Part shown: positions 48,445 to 60,119 of the stretch, piece by piece
Position numbering within the stretch: position 1 is the first letter of the stretch
Layout: the number at the start of each line of letters is the position of its first letter
Assembly (NCBI GenBank): GCA_951799445.1
Contig: OX637288.1
Location: 4,342,501 to 4,406,500, forward strand
Reading direction: 5' to 3'
Length of the DNA: 64,000 nt
Source: Pseudisothecium myosuroides
Lineage: Eukaryota > Streptophyta > Bryopsida > Hypnales > Lembophyllaceae
Position numbers and translations under genes: made by a program
The notes under the pieces: model-generated
Told to the model about the DNA's origin: nothing
Database searches by the model: none
The model's input: the letters and a program-made list of their open reading frames with translations, nothing else

Positions 48445-51400
48445 ATGCAGCAGGTGGGCGATCCGAGCTTTGAGCAAGGCGACAGCAATGAGGTGCGCAA
48501 ATGCACCATTCGAGGCTGCATCAAGTCCACCTCCGGACCCTGGATAGTGCGGCGCCCTCCAGGCAAGGGCCAGACGACGGCGCCCGCCGTGCTGCGGATG
48601 CCTTCCGCCCGAGAGCGCGAGAATAATAAGCGGCGGGAGCGGCGGCGGCGAGCCATCGCCGCTAAGATCTTTGCAGGACTGCGTGCGCACGGAAACTATT
48701 GTCTGCCTAAGCACGCTGACCATAACGAAGTTCTCAAGGCTTTGTGTCAAGAGGCTGGCTGGCAGGTGGAGGAGGATGGCACTATATTCCGAAAGGTGTG
48801 TGATCATGTGATCAATCCATTCCCATCCTTTCATGTCATGCTCTAGTGCTTGTGTAGACCGATGTTTGTTGTCTGCATCCAATTCCTAACTTCGTTATCG
48901 ATGATGTTTCTAGTTCAGGTGCAATCTGGTATCAATTCTGGGCTCGACCTTGATCTTGAGATCTATCAATTGCATTAAAGCTATGGCCAAACTTAAAAAA
49001 CCATGTTTCGGACCTCCGAAATTGTGACGTTCAAGTACCCGGAGCTCTGTAAATTAGGACTGGCGTAGATCTGAGGTCTTGGTTGGGTTACTGCAAGGCG
49101 CTTATTTCGCCGAAATATCCATTATAACGAATATGCTTGTCATGAATCCCGAACCCGTACGTGCTGGGTTTCTTGAGTTGTGAGCAAATGAGCGAGGATA
49201 ATCAATCGAATTTAGTATCGGTTAAGCCTATGGGGCAACACTGACCATGGAATCAGAGATAAAGGCCAACTGCAACTTGGCTAGGTCTAGTCCGGAGCTA
49301 ACTAATATGCTTGGGTTTTGATGTTACACTCCACATACATTATTGCTCGCATCTCGAGATTATCATGGTAACATAAAAATTTGTGTTTCTCAATTCTTGC
49401 AATCACTATGGGATTGTCAGAGGCTTGATTTACTGTTTGTCGATGATCTAGTGACTGAAATCATCTTGACAGAAGGTGTTAGTTCGAGTAGCAAAATCTT
49501 TCGGTTCGGGACTGTTCCCTCGAATTTACTTGTTCCTCACCATTCGGTTTAGAGTCGGAGGAGAAACGTTCAATTCTCCGTCCCATTCGAACTTAGCTGC
49601 TAACTGCATGGTAGTGAGAGTGGATTTGGTGTTCTGCTTCTTCTGTCTTGCCTACTGTCACTGGGTATTCAGTCAGTGACCGCTTCCGATTGATACGATT
49701 GGGTTATGTCAGGCGGGTGAATTGATTCCTGCATGTCAGACGTGTCACTGACACAGGCATCGAATCTAGAAATGACGCAAACGAAACTTCTGTAACTCTG
49801 TCAATAAGTTCGCGATCGTTTATCAATGCAGGCTCGAGCTAAAATTTATTAGCTTTGCAGTTATGTCACATTCCTGACGGCTATAGAAAGGGCTTGCTGC
49901 AGTGCAGTTATATCGCAGCGAGCTCTGCGAATTGATTACAAATGAATCTCGTATCACAAATTGTTGATTATGTAAACTACTAAATCTGGAGCATTTTCCA
50001 TTTTCATTGCAGGGATCGAAACCACCTCCAAGGGAAGTAATTAACAATACTCCCGAAGGCACCCCATCATATGAGAGATCGTTCAAGTCTGATACTAGCC
50101 CCTCAACCTCGTGCAGTCAAGCTGGGCAGACGAGCGACGAACCCATGTGCACTGCTAGGAGCAGTGGAGAAGTGAGGCGTCTAGGGAGGATAAGCGCTGA
50201 TCCCCAGTGCGAAGATATTAATGGGCAGCGCAGCGAAATTATTCCCGTCGCGAATTTGACCACAGTGATAGCAGAGCCGCAAGCAGGGAACATGCACCCG
50301 GATGCCCGAGATCCTGCGAACAGGCTTGTTCGGCGGTCCATGGCAAGTTTGGTGCTCCCAGAGCAAACCATGAGCTTGCATCTGAACAATTTGAATGAGC
50401 CGCCAGAATCTGGTGCAGAGGATGCCGACGTAGTCTGCAATGCTTTGTCGGTGAAGAACGAATGGGAAACAACTCAGGGTACTTCAAGGTCCCGGTATTC
50501 CGGAAGGAGACCAGTCGACAAGTCTCCTTTCATCTCGTATGCATCGGAAAAGCATGTTTCCAATGGTAACAATTTCATCCCTATCTTTTCAATGTGCGAA
50601 GTTATAATATTTTGCTTTCTGAATTACGGCACGGGCCTAGTATGGGGGGCCGCGCAATTCAGACCTGCGATGAGGGTTCTCTCCCGCGAGTGGGGGACTT
50701 GCGGCAGACTTCGGAAATAGATGAGCCGATTGCCGAGTAAGATTGAATTTTATGAGTTGAATCGTAAGCAGTGAATTAACTTTGTTCGGCAGTTTCGTTA
50801 AATTGACTACATTCGCACAGCAAAAAGCTGTGATAGAAATCTTCAAAATGGTCTTATTTCAGTCCACAAACGAGGACAGGTATGGATTTTGGGTCCTGGC
50901 CGCGTGTCCTGAACCGCGCTGAAGTAATGGAATATCGCCAATTTAACGAACATTATGTGCTTTGCTTGATCAGTTTAAAGGTATGAATAGCTCCATAGCG
51001 TAGGAATTCGGTGCATTCTAAAATCTATGAGATTTTAACATGCTCTCGTATATCGACAAAGCAATCGATTTCGATTGCACTCGCTTTTCTTCCGGCTAGC
51101 GGCACACATATTATAGGTCATCAATGAGATGTAAGTCGTGCAAGTGTACTGGATGACTTTCTCATTTCTGGGTTCGCGAATTAATGTGTTGGTGGCTGCA
51201 GGACATGACAGAGTAACGCGGGACGCCGTTGTTGCAGACATGATGAACTGTGCAGACCATGATCAGCCGCTAGAATTTGGAAGACGGCGAAGGTTTCTAG
51301 AGCACCAGGTAGAGCATGATCTGCCCAATCCATACGTCAGGGTGCAGAGGCAGGGAGCTCCTCAAGAGGCAGTTCTGGGGAAGCAGTTCACGTTGTTCCC

Positions 51401-51716
51401 AGAAGCTGCTGGTTTGCTGAACCAGACTCAAGGAGATCAATACTCGTGTCTGACGCATGAAATGGTGGACCTGACCGGGCAAGCATACGATTCCCCGGAG
51501 GGTATTCTCTTCTTACGAGCGGGGACGACCGTCAGCACGGGGTCAACTCGTCTAAGCTTACACCCAGCAGCTGTGGTCCGGGAGCACGGAGGAGCCAGAA
51601 CCCAAGCTGCCGAAGGGAAAATTATGAAGGAAGTTGCTGATGACCTGACGCTGACCCTTTGCACTTCGGCGAGACCGACTTCAGAGGCAGAGCATGTGAC
51701 ATTGTCCATTCTTTGA
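48445..51716 (+). CDS. BES1/BZR1-family transcription factor (3 exons)
   Basis: Exons 48445-48795, 50013-50565 and 51202-51716 have GT-AG borders and phases 0 and 1 that join cleanly (1419 nt, 472 residues). The ATG is the only Met codon between the in-frame TGA at 48379 and the domain. Residues 54-122 are the BZR DNA-binding domain: [52 protein letters not shown] then GSKPP. Intron 1 falls right after FRK, as I recall for Arabidopsis BZR1/BES1. A Ser/Thr/Pro-rich segment with GSK3-type S/T-x3-S/T spacing follows ([19 protein letters not shown]). LTLTL at 450-454 is an EAR-type LxLxL repression motif near the C-terminus, where BZR1 has LELTL. In the family these proteins bind BRRE and E-box DNA in the nucleus and act in brassinosteroid signalling. 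It is longer than the roughly 330-residue Arabidopsis proteins and has a 53-residue N-terminal extension. The central part is not otherwise recognised. Confidence 0.9.
48796..50012 (+). other. Intron 1 of the BZR gene
   Basis: GTGTGT donor, TTGCAG acceptor, 1217 bp. No other gene or bounded repeat is seen inside. Confidence 0.85.
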
Positions 51717-52002
51717 ATGCGTTTTCGAGCTTACTAGTAAGTTAGAGCCTCCCTTCAGTCCAAGATTATTGCCTCGAATGAGTTACATATCTGTCAGGTT
51801 AGAGAATGGTAGGTGACCCACAAGCATCACATTGTGCTAGTAGTAACACATTATGCTAGTATGTTCTTGAATTTCCTAACTGGCTCCAGAGTCCGACCAT
51901 AGTGCCGTACGTAGTTCAATACAGAGTCCTTGAGCTCGATCGGTCATCACTCATCACCACAGTTGTGCACGAAACTTGCCAAACTATCTTTCGTTGTTGC
52001 AG
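51717..52002 (+). other. 3' flank/UTR of the BZR gene
   Basis: Non-coding; a short AGTAACACATTATGCTAG-type duplication near 51830-51860. Confidence 0.4.
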
Positions 52003-52260
52003 AGCTTGCCTACTCCGATCCGGATGACATCACTGTTCTTACAAGTGGCTTCGACGCGACGTCATGTCAGAAAGTACGTTACTTAATTTTTATTCTGCTG
52101 TAAGTTAGCTTTTGGTTGAAGATTGCATTAGACCAGATTGCCAAGTACGGGCTGATGCCTGATAGAGCTGCAGTTTTGGAGATTGGTTGTGGAGATAGGT
52201 TTAGTCATTTAGAGACTCCAGTGGATTTTGAACAAAGTGATTATATTTACCGGTGAGCAG
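52003..52260 (+). pseudogene. Possible SAM-methyltransferase-like fragment
   Basis: After an acceptor-like TTGCAG, 52003-52073 reads LAYSDPDDITVLTSGFDATS... to a GTACGT donor-like site. From 52122 the text reads IALDQIAKYGLMPDRAAVLE followed by IGCGD. VLEIGCG is the motif-I SAM-binding signature of class I methyltransferases. The implied intron would be only 48 bp and nothing downstream continues the domain, so this is at best a fragment. Confidence 0.3.
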
Positions 52261-53288
52261 CTTCTTTAATGATCGATCAATATCTCTGTTTGAAAATATA
52301 GTCATCTTCAATGCTTGGTAAGGCTCCTTAACCCTTTTCATGTCTACTTGGGACTATTCGTAAGCTGAGTAACTTTAAAAATAATATAGTGTCGCTCGCA
52401 GAAACATCGACTGAAGTGTCGATCGACCTCTGCGCAAGCCGCAGGCTGATGTTGCCAAATGAATTGACCAAGAGCTTGTCCGCCAGCGTAGCAGCAGTAA
52501 CTTATGTTCTGAACAGCAGTGACTCTGATTATTATTTATTATTTAATCTTGCACCCAAACTAGATGAATTTTTTTGTAATTCATGCTTGAGAACTGATAG
52601 ACATGAAAGCGGCAAGGAAGAAGGGTCATACAGCAACCATTGAAGGGCTGATCCCTTTGTTAAAGGGGTTAATCGAAGTCTTCAAAAAATTCTTGAATTG
52701 CATTTTCATTTGAAAGAGAAATGTACGACTTCCTGCATTTACTAGTACTAATAGGTTTTCATATTTTTTGGTCAATATTGTTGTTGGAGGTTGAATTTAA
52801 ATAAGTTTAAACAACTAGAAATCAGTTTTGACAATCAAGTCAATTGAACTACTAGGAAATTAATGAGAAGACCACGCTGGTATAAAAACTCTCAAATTCA
52901 TGCGAGGCCAATTTCTTCTTGTGAATCCATGTTGTTTTATAAGTGAATCTATATGGTTTCTTGAGTGAATCAATATTGTTTTGTAATGTGATCATGCATT
53001 TTTACTTAAGTATGCAAAGAACTGTAAAAAACTTAGTGGAGAGTGTTGGAAATATTGTACATTCAAATCCTATGTACAAAAATAGGGTATTATAGAATAT
53101 CACGAAAACATTCACTTGAATATTTTTATTTTTAGAAATAGTAAGTTATTTAAGACAATAAAACTGACAAGAATCAACCATTCACTAAGATGTTGTGGAA
53201 TAGTGTTTTTGAAATGCACATTTTACGGAATTTTCTTAGATTGACCCACAAACCCATTATTAAGAATGCCGCTTCATTTTAATTCTTT
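52261..53288. other. Spacer, nothing firm
   Basis: 52328-52671 begins TTAACCCTTTTC and ends GGGGTTAA and might be a further TTAA element, but the ends match poorly. Confidence 0.3.
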
Positions 53289-54212
53289 TTAACCCCTTAA
53301 GTTCCTTGACTTGACTATGTTTTCTCCATAAACAGTTGAAAACTGCCATTTGGAGCAGAAGTGTCGAATTTTGGAATAAAAACGTTTTTGGACACATGTA
53401 GCTATAGGATCTCGTAGTATGCTGGTTTGAAAAGATGTTGGAAAAATTTCAGAATTTTCCAGTGGGGATTGCAAGATATTACCGTTTGAATTGACAAAAA
53501 TCCTTTTTTTTGCCCTTTGCAAATTATGGCAGCTTCACTTCACAAGCTCACTTTTCTATAAAAAAATGTCCAAAATGGTGGGAACTCTTTGGATTCATTC
53601 TTCAAGGCAAGTTGGCTACATGCTTGAAAAATTTCAAATCATTTGGAATTGTACAACATATAGAAAAAAAGTAGTAAATAGGAAGAAGACAAGAATGATT
53701 TGAAACACTAAATTGTTAAGAGTTTAGTTATAGAATTGAAAAATGTCAATCCCAATGATTGTAATGTTGTATTAAACAATCTTCATCCTGTGATTTTATT
53801 TATTTTTTAAATATTGAAAATTAAGTGAAATAAATGACTTCAAAGTTTTTAATAGAGTGGAGAATCTATAATTGCTCGCAAACTAAAACACCTCATAACT
53901 TTTGACTAATTAGTCAAAATGGAATGATTAAAAGCTTTCTACTTATATATAAATCTAAAAAACCAATTTCAAATTTTTGTTTCTAAAAAAAGTGATTTTT
54001 TTATTTGCCCAGACTACCTGGCTGAGATAAAAAGTAACATATTAGGCCAAAACTTTTGGCTAATATTTCCAAATGTCATAAAATTTGTTCACATCAAAAA
54101 TACTCCTCGTCTACAACTTCTAATAAAGTTTGGGCATAAAATATACAAATTTCTAGTCACACGTACCTACCCAAAATTGCTAAAAATAGCAGGCAGGTCC
54201 TATAGGGATTAA
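53289..54212. mobile_element. piggyBac-like MITE P9
   Basis: TTAA at 53289-53292 and 54209-54212. Ends are CCCCTTAAGTTCCTTG and, from the right, TCCCTATAGGACCTGCC. Inverted sister of P4. Confidence 0.7.
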
Positions 54213-54281
54213 ATTGGATCCATTGGCATAATATTTTAAAAGTTATAAGTTCTATCATAAGATGTTTTAAGAAAACTTATG

Positions 54282-54283
<2 letters not shown>

Positions 54284-54359
<76 letters not shown>
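54284..54359. repeat. (TA)n array
   Basis: About 38 TA units without a break. Confidence 0.95.
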
Positions 54360-54361
<2 letters not shown>

Positions 54362-55011
54362 CATTTTGACCTAGCACTTGTTTTGTTTTTTCTATATTTT
54401 TTTCTATATAAATATAATAAAGTAAAATTTGGACAATGTATTGACTTTGCTACTATTGTGATTTAAAAAGATTAAGTGGAGAATAAATTTCTAAGTCAAA
54501 AACACGAAGAGTGTAAAATCTTAAGAATACAAATTTTATTATTATTTTAGTTTGTAAAAATATGAAAAATTATTCAAAGTATAAAATTAAAATTAGTCAT
54601 TGATGATAATTCTACCAACATCAAAAATCATCAAAATAAAATAATTCCATATTTTGAATTTGCATAATGAAGGAAGCTAAATGCCTAAATTTATGGATTT
54701 TTAGAATTAAAAAACAAGTTTTTTTTAAAATTTTACATTCTTTTTTACTATAGCTAGCCTATTATTTACAAAAATATTTATTTAATCTTTTACTTTTAAA
54801 TTCTTTAGAATAAATACTAAATAGTGTTCTTCCTATACTTCTAGAAAGGGAATTGTGATAAATTCTTTGAAATAAAAAATAAAAAATATTTGTAATAGAT
54901 TACAAAATGTCATACCTATCTTCACTGCAAATTCCAATTGCATTGGATCATCATTTTCAAAGTGAAGCTTGTAAAACATTCAACATGTTATTAAAGATAG
55001 CATGATTATTT
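54360..55011. other. AT-rich spacer, nothing recognised
   Basis: No gene supported. Confidence 0.4.
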
Positions 55012-55378
55012 CATTAGAGAAAATCTGGGACCTTCGAAGGGTTGCTCCACAGTTCTCCGAGGGACCCTGAAATTTACTTTTTTTTTGCAAAAAAATTATT
55101 TTTTCCCCTATTTCCGCACAGCAGAAACTGCAGCAACAGTGGCGCAGGAACCGAAATTTACGAGTGAATTTTTATTTTTATTTTATTTATTTTTAATATT
55201 AAAAATTTATTTAAAATAAAATAAAATAAAAAAATCGCAATTTCTGACCGTTTTGGCGAGCAGTTAGCGTGGCTGACTGCTCACTTCGGGACAGTTTTGG
55301 AGTGATAGGCCAAGTATTTTAATAGCTTGGCTTGTTACTCCAGAGCAGCCCTCCGGAGGGCTGGATTTTTTTCTAATG
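55012..55378. mobile_element. Family-D MITE, copy 2
   Basis: CATTAGAGAAAATCTGGG at the left, the inverse near CTGGATTTTTTTCTAATG at the right. Inside, 55292-55342 is a hairpin (TGGAGTGATAGGCCAAGT and AGCTTGGCTTGTTACTCCA). Confidence 0.6.
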
Positions 55379-55967
55379 TCTTGTAGCAAGTGGTTCTTGC
55401 ATAAAACATGTTAGATGTGCAACATATATAGTGCCAAAATAATAAAAGTGTTTTTCAAAAGTATTTAACAATCATTTATATTTTGAAATTTTTGCACCAT
55501 TTATTTTAGGGTTCTTTTGATAAGTGTTGTATATTTGTACATATGAATACACAACAAAATCTTTTCATTTTTAGAAATATTTCACACGATTTTTAAATCT
55601 ATAAGGAAAGTAACCCTACTAAATTTTAGCTCTAAATTCTTTAATAGAATTCACTATAAAGATCAAAACATTGTAAAGTGCAATTACTTTAAAATTAAAA
55701 ATTAAAGTAGAATTAAATATGGATAAAATACCTAGGATAATTTTAAGCTACAAATAATCCAATGGCTTTGGAACTTGACCAAATTTTTATTTAACTGATT
55801 TGCTAAAAAATATTTTGTAATGAATTTTTATAAAATTAAACAAATATAAATTGATTTGCATAAAAATTCATATTTTCAAAAGCTACTAGTGTGCCTTGCG
55901 CTGTTGCCACAGTCAAAACAAAAGTAAAAGTAATTTTCTAATTTTTTATTTATAAGAATTTCAAAAT
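55379..55967. other. AT-rich spacer, nothing recognised
   Basis: No gene supported. Confidence 0.4.
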
Positions 55968-56120
55968 TCAATAACTTTCATGCTAGAGGTCCAAACGCCA
56001 AGAAACCAAGCCCGTGCACCCCTCTTCGTCGAGGGCTTTCTGACGGTACTAAGCACGCGATCGAGGGCCGCACGGTCCGGGGGATCTCGACGTGACAAAC
56101 AAAACAAAACAAATAAAACA
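55968..56120 (-). repeat. GC-rich repeat box F, copy 3
   Basis: On the minus strand: TTTGTCACGTCGAGATC, GGACCGTGCGGCC, GAAAGCCCTCGACGAAG, GTGCACGGGCTTGG and TTTGGACCTC. Closest to copy 1 at 10994-11143. Confidence 0.65.
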
Positions 56121-57100
56121 AATGGCTTGTTTTAAGGTATGGATAGTTATAAAAAAAATTAAAACTAATGGATATTGCCAAAATTTTAGGATCTAAAAAT
56201 CCTCTTTTACAAATTATCTAGAAACAATTTTTTCCAAGAAGTTGTTTGTCTATTAAAGTGCAAATAAATTGAATATGTATGTACATATACATATGTATAT
56301 TATACAATTTTTCTACATTTAGACGTTGTAAATGAAGATTATTGTTAGGTTCAATATTTTTTTAAACTAACTATACACTTAAATTGTTATAAACATTGTT
56401 TGAATATTTTTAATAAAATTTTATACCAACGAGACAAGTATACAAAGACTCCATTTACTAATTAATGAATAAAAAATCAAAATTTTAATTTAAATAGAAA
56501 TCTACACCTAAATATAAAATAAAAAAATAATCAATATTTTATTAAACCTATTATACACAATGAAGTTTCAAAGTGTTACAATTGTCAAATTGTTGAATTA
56601 TGACTATATCTTGGACTACAAAGTCCGTAAAAGCACTTCCTATTAAATCATCAATAATTCACATACGAAGCGAAGACCTAAGCAAATGAAATTTTGGACA
56701 TTACATGAATGATGTGGCTTTGTGTTCTACCATAAATAAAAGAATCTCTTAACTATTCAAGTTGTATTGTACAATAATGGACAAAATGTTTGACGTTTAT
56801 ACATTCCCCCCCCAAAAAATCAAGTTTGTAATCTTGGAAATAGTGCCAAAGGCACACAAATTGTCTCTTGTCCACCAAATTTAGAAGATAGATTATTTTA
56901 TAAATTTATTAATTGTTTGCCAAATTTTGTAGCTTAGAAATTTATCAAAATGGATTTATTACTAATTTACCTGTTGGTAAATTTTTGAAGATGATTTAGA
57001 AGGTACATTGTGAGTGGTGAGGAGAATTAGACACTTCATGCTTCCAAAATTAAATTTTTTTATCATGCACACTCCTTTAATATAGATACTTCTCAAAAAT
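56121..57100. other. AT-rich spacer, nothing recognised
   Basis: No gene supported. Confidence 0.4.
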
Positions 57101-57364
57101 CATTAGAAGAGATTTGAGGCCATTAGAAGACTGGGAGTTCCTAGGGCGTTCCCAGCTTGGAAACTCTGCCACATGCACAGTCTGACGTGGTCAAGAGAGT
57201 GCCACGTCAGATTTTTTGAAAAGATTAAATAATTGATTTTTTTCACTTTTGGGTTAAATTTAAAAATAAAATTCTGAAGGCACTACTGTTGGTTCAAAAC
57301 AAGGGAATAGGGAAAAAGAATAGCCCTGAAACGGCCCTCTAGAGGCCTCAAATCTCTTCTAATG
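57101..57364. mobile_element. Family-D MITE, copy 3, perfect 21-bp ends
   Basis: CATTAGAAGAGATTTGAGG... at the left is repeated exactly in inverted form at the right (57344-57364). 264 bp, no coding frame. Confidence 0.8.
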
Positions 57365-57579
57365 ATTGTTCACTTGTGAATTATAAGCTTTCTACTTGTC
57401 CTATGAGCATTTGATATCCAAGTTTGGAAATGGCAATAATTTGGTTACATAAGTAATATTATCATTGCATTTTAATTTGAGCACAACAATGATCAATGTT
57501 GGCATGAATTGAGCAAGAGGTATGGGGCAAGAATGTTATTGTATGGATGGTGACTGCAGAGTATTTTAGTGAGGTGGTG

Positions 57580-58050
57580 AAGGTGGTGAGAATTTGGATG
57601 ATTATAGATGTTGTAATGAGTTGATTGAACATAGTGATTTGATTGAATAGAGTGGGTTGAATACAGTGAGTTGATTGAACATAGTGGATTGAGTACATTG
57701 AGTTGAATATATGTGATCATTGTTTTTATTGTGAAAGTTGTAGCAAGTTGACTAGTTATTTAATATTTGTACTTTGAAATCATGACAATTTTAGATGGAA
57801 TACGTGTCCACATGAATGTGGGAATGTGTGAGGAGGAAAAATGTATGAGGTGAAAGTTTGATTGACTGTAGATGTTGCAGTGATTTGATTGAACAGAGTG
57901 GATTGAGTCCAATGAGTTGATCATATGTGACCATTGTTTTTATTGTAAAAATGATAGCAAAGTTGACTAGTTATTATTATTTGTACTCCAAAATCATGAC
58001 AATTTCAAATGAAATTTGTACGCACAGTAATGTGGGAATGTGAGGGGGGA
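57580..58050. repeat. Minisatellite plus 212-bp tandem duplication
   Basis: GAGTTGATTGAACATAGTG-like units recur over about 57615-57710. The text from 57711 (TGATCATTGTTTTTATTGTG, AAATCATGACAATTT) recurs from about 57923 with changes. Confidence 0.65.
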
Positions 58051-58259
58051 ATGAAAGGTACAAATATTGTTGGCATTGTAGGAGTGCCTAGTATAATGAC
58101 AATGCAGACAATTATCAAGCAATTTAAGGAGGGTGGAATTTACAAGGGAAATACAATTACTAGAAGGCCCAAAAAGCTTGGTGGAGACATCTTTGTAGAA
58201 TTTTATTATCCTCAAGATTTCATTGTTGATAGTACATTACAATATATAACTAATAATAT

Positions 58260-58553
58260 AATTATTTATTAGTTAACGAATATTAAATTTATTATATATA
58301 TTTATATAATAAATTAAACAACAGGGTTAATATTATTATATATATATGTTATAACCCTACATATTATATAATATACGTTATGTAATACGTATGAAATAAC
58401 CCGTTTACATATGTTAACCATATGTTAATATATAACATATTGTTAATAACATATATTAATATATATATATAATGTAGTAAATTATATATATGTATACCCA
58501 TTTACATATATATGGGTATATAACATACGTATATGTTATGTATATGTATAAAT

Positions 58554-58652
<99 letters not shown>

Positions 58653-58916
58653 AAATAACATAACATATAATAAACATAGGGTTATAAATATGTTATAACA
58701 TATGTAATGTTAACATATAATATGTTATATATATACATATTAATTTAAACGTTATATGTATTATTATAATAACGTTATAATCATATAATTAATTATGATA
58801 ATAACGTTATATTTAAACTATTTTTAATATTAATATTATATTATAATAGTATATATTATTATTTGTTTTAATTATATTATATATAGTTTATGTTATTTGA
58901 TATAATTAGGATAGTA
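58260..58916. repeat. Palindrome-rich AT block with (TA)n array
   Basis: Almost pure A/T with many self-complementary words (ATATGTTATAACATATG type). 58555-58649 is an unbroken TA run. Confidence 0.85.
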
Positions 58917-59958
58917 TTAATAATAAACAGGAGGAAGACATCTAGGCGGAATAGGCGACCTACGACCATCTTTGACGCGAGGATCCCCCAAAACAGCTTC
59001 GTCATCCACGTAGAATTTCCTCTGTGGCGTAATCTCTGTACGCGGAGTTGGCGACTGCAAACGTAGTCGACTAGGAGTAGAGGTCGTTCTCTTCAATGGA
59101 GAAGGTGAGCAAATAGGGGTCCTGCGTGGTCCCCTACTCGGTGGGCTATCCACGACTCCTTCCACATTTCCCTTTGGATAGTTGATGGCTGTGGAAGCCG
59201 CGTCTGTGGCGGAGCACATCAGAAGAGGTCTCGAATAAGAGTTTGGTAAGCAACTCCTTTCACCGGAATCAAACCTCCTAGAGAGTGAGGCCTCGGATCT
59301 AGACAAGAGGCTCCTAGTGAGCGGTTGCCTTCGCCAGGGCAAGTGGAACTCGGATTCTCCAACCTAGAGCACAATAACATTAGATAATAGAGAGATCCAT
59401 TATCCTCGACCCGAGGATAACTGGACAGTTGAAAAAAAGAAACACTACGAGAAACAAAAGCACCCAGACATATAAGATACAAATGTAATTGAAATTTACA
59501 GCCAAAACTTTATAATACAAATGAATGTATATAAAAATCCTTATGTACACTATATATGCACAATGAAGTCCACGATTGACCGCGTAGGGAGGACACTATC
59601 TTTGACTACGCCTCTCGGGCTCTATTACTAATCTCATCCCCGGCAATACAAAACGTGATCCAAAGTTATCCGCCGACTTCCTAAATCCATCCAAAATTAA
59701 ATTTGCTGAATCCGAGGAAGCCGTCAGTGGAGACATGCCAATCCGGTTCGCCTCTACAAACTCTCTGAGACGATCGGGTTGACATTCATCTTGCAGTTTC
59801 TTCAACCAAGGGGTGAGCGTTCCCTTGAGGAAGTTGTCCCCCCTTTGAGAACGATCCCAAGTGTGAAGAAATATTGCGTTCCCATTCTCATTGAGGACAC
59901 TCTTTTGGGGGGAGTCGTCAATGAGAAGCGTGTCGTTGTCAGAGTACGCGAAGTTCAA
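58917..59958 (-). CDS. FCP1-homology (HAD/NIF-type) phosphatase, 3' portion or pseudogene
   Basis: Minus-strand exon 59629-59958 reads NFAYSDNDTLLIDDSPQKS, NGNAIFLHTWD and LREFVEANRIG, matching the end of the FCP1-homology domain (IDDSPxK motif of NLI-interacting-factor and CTD phosphatases). Unspliced it stops at 59596. A GTAATA donor at 59628 and CTCTAG acceptor at 59364 join in phase 0 to 58917-59363, which encodes a Ser/Pro/Arg-rich tail (SPPSRGPRR, RLRLQSPTPRTE) ending at TAA. The catalytic DxDxT part should lie upstream, but beyond 59958 I find only pyrimidine-rich sequence and then retrotransposon DNA. So the gene is either 5'-truncated or has a distant upstream exon. The family dephosphorylates Ser of proteins such as RNA polymerase II CTD; the substrate here is unknown. 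Confidence 0.55.
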
Positions 59959-60119
59959 AAATGAAGAAAGTAGAGTAGAATAGGGTTAAAGTAGTAAAAG
60001 TTTTTTCGCTTTTCGTATAGAAATAGGGAATTAGGAACAAAAGTTTAGGATCAGAGATTAAGTGTTTTCTAGACAGGCTAAAACTATAATTAGGTTTTCC
60101 GGAACCAAACGCAACTGCC

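Noticed and set aside
52328..52671. Possible tenth TTAA element (TTAACCCTTTT ... GGGGTTAA)
   Set aside because: Inverted ends agree over only a few bases beyond CCC; not enough to call.
57462..57698. Minus-strand open frames over the GAGTTGATTG repeats
   Set aside because: Open only because the repeat unit lacks stops; no protein features.
58456..58677. Open frame of alternating Ile/Tyr
   Set aside because: Translation of a TA microsatellite.
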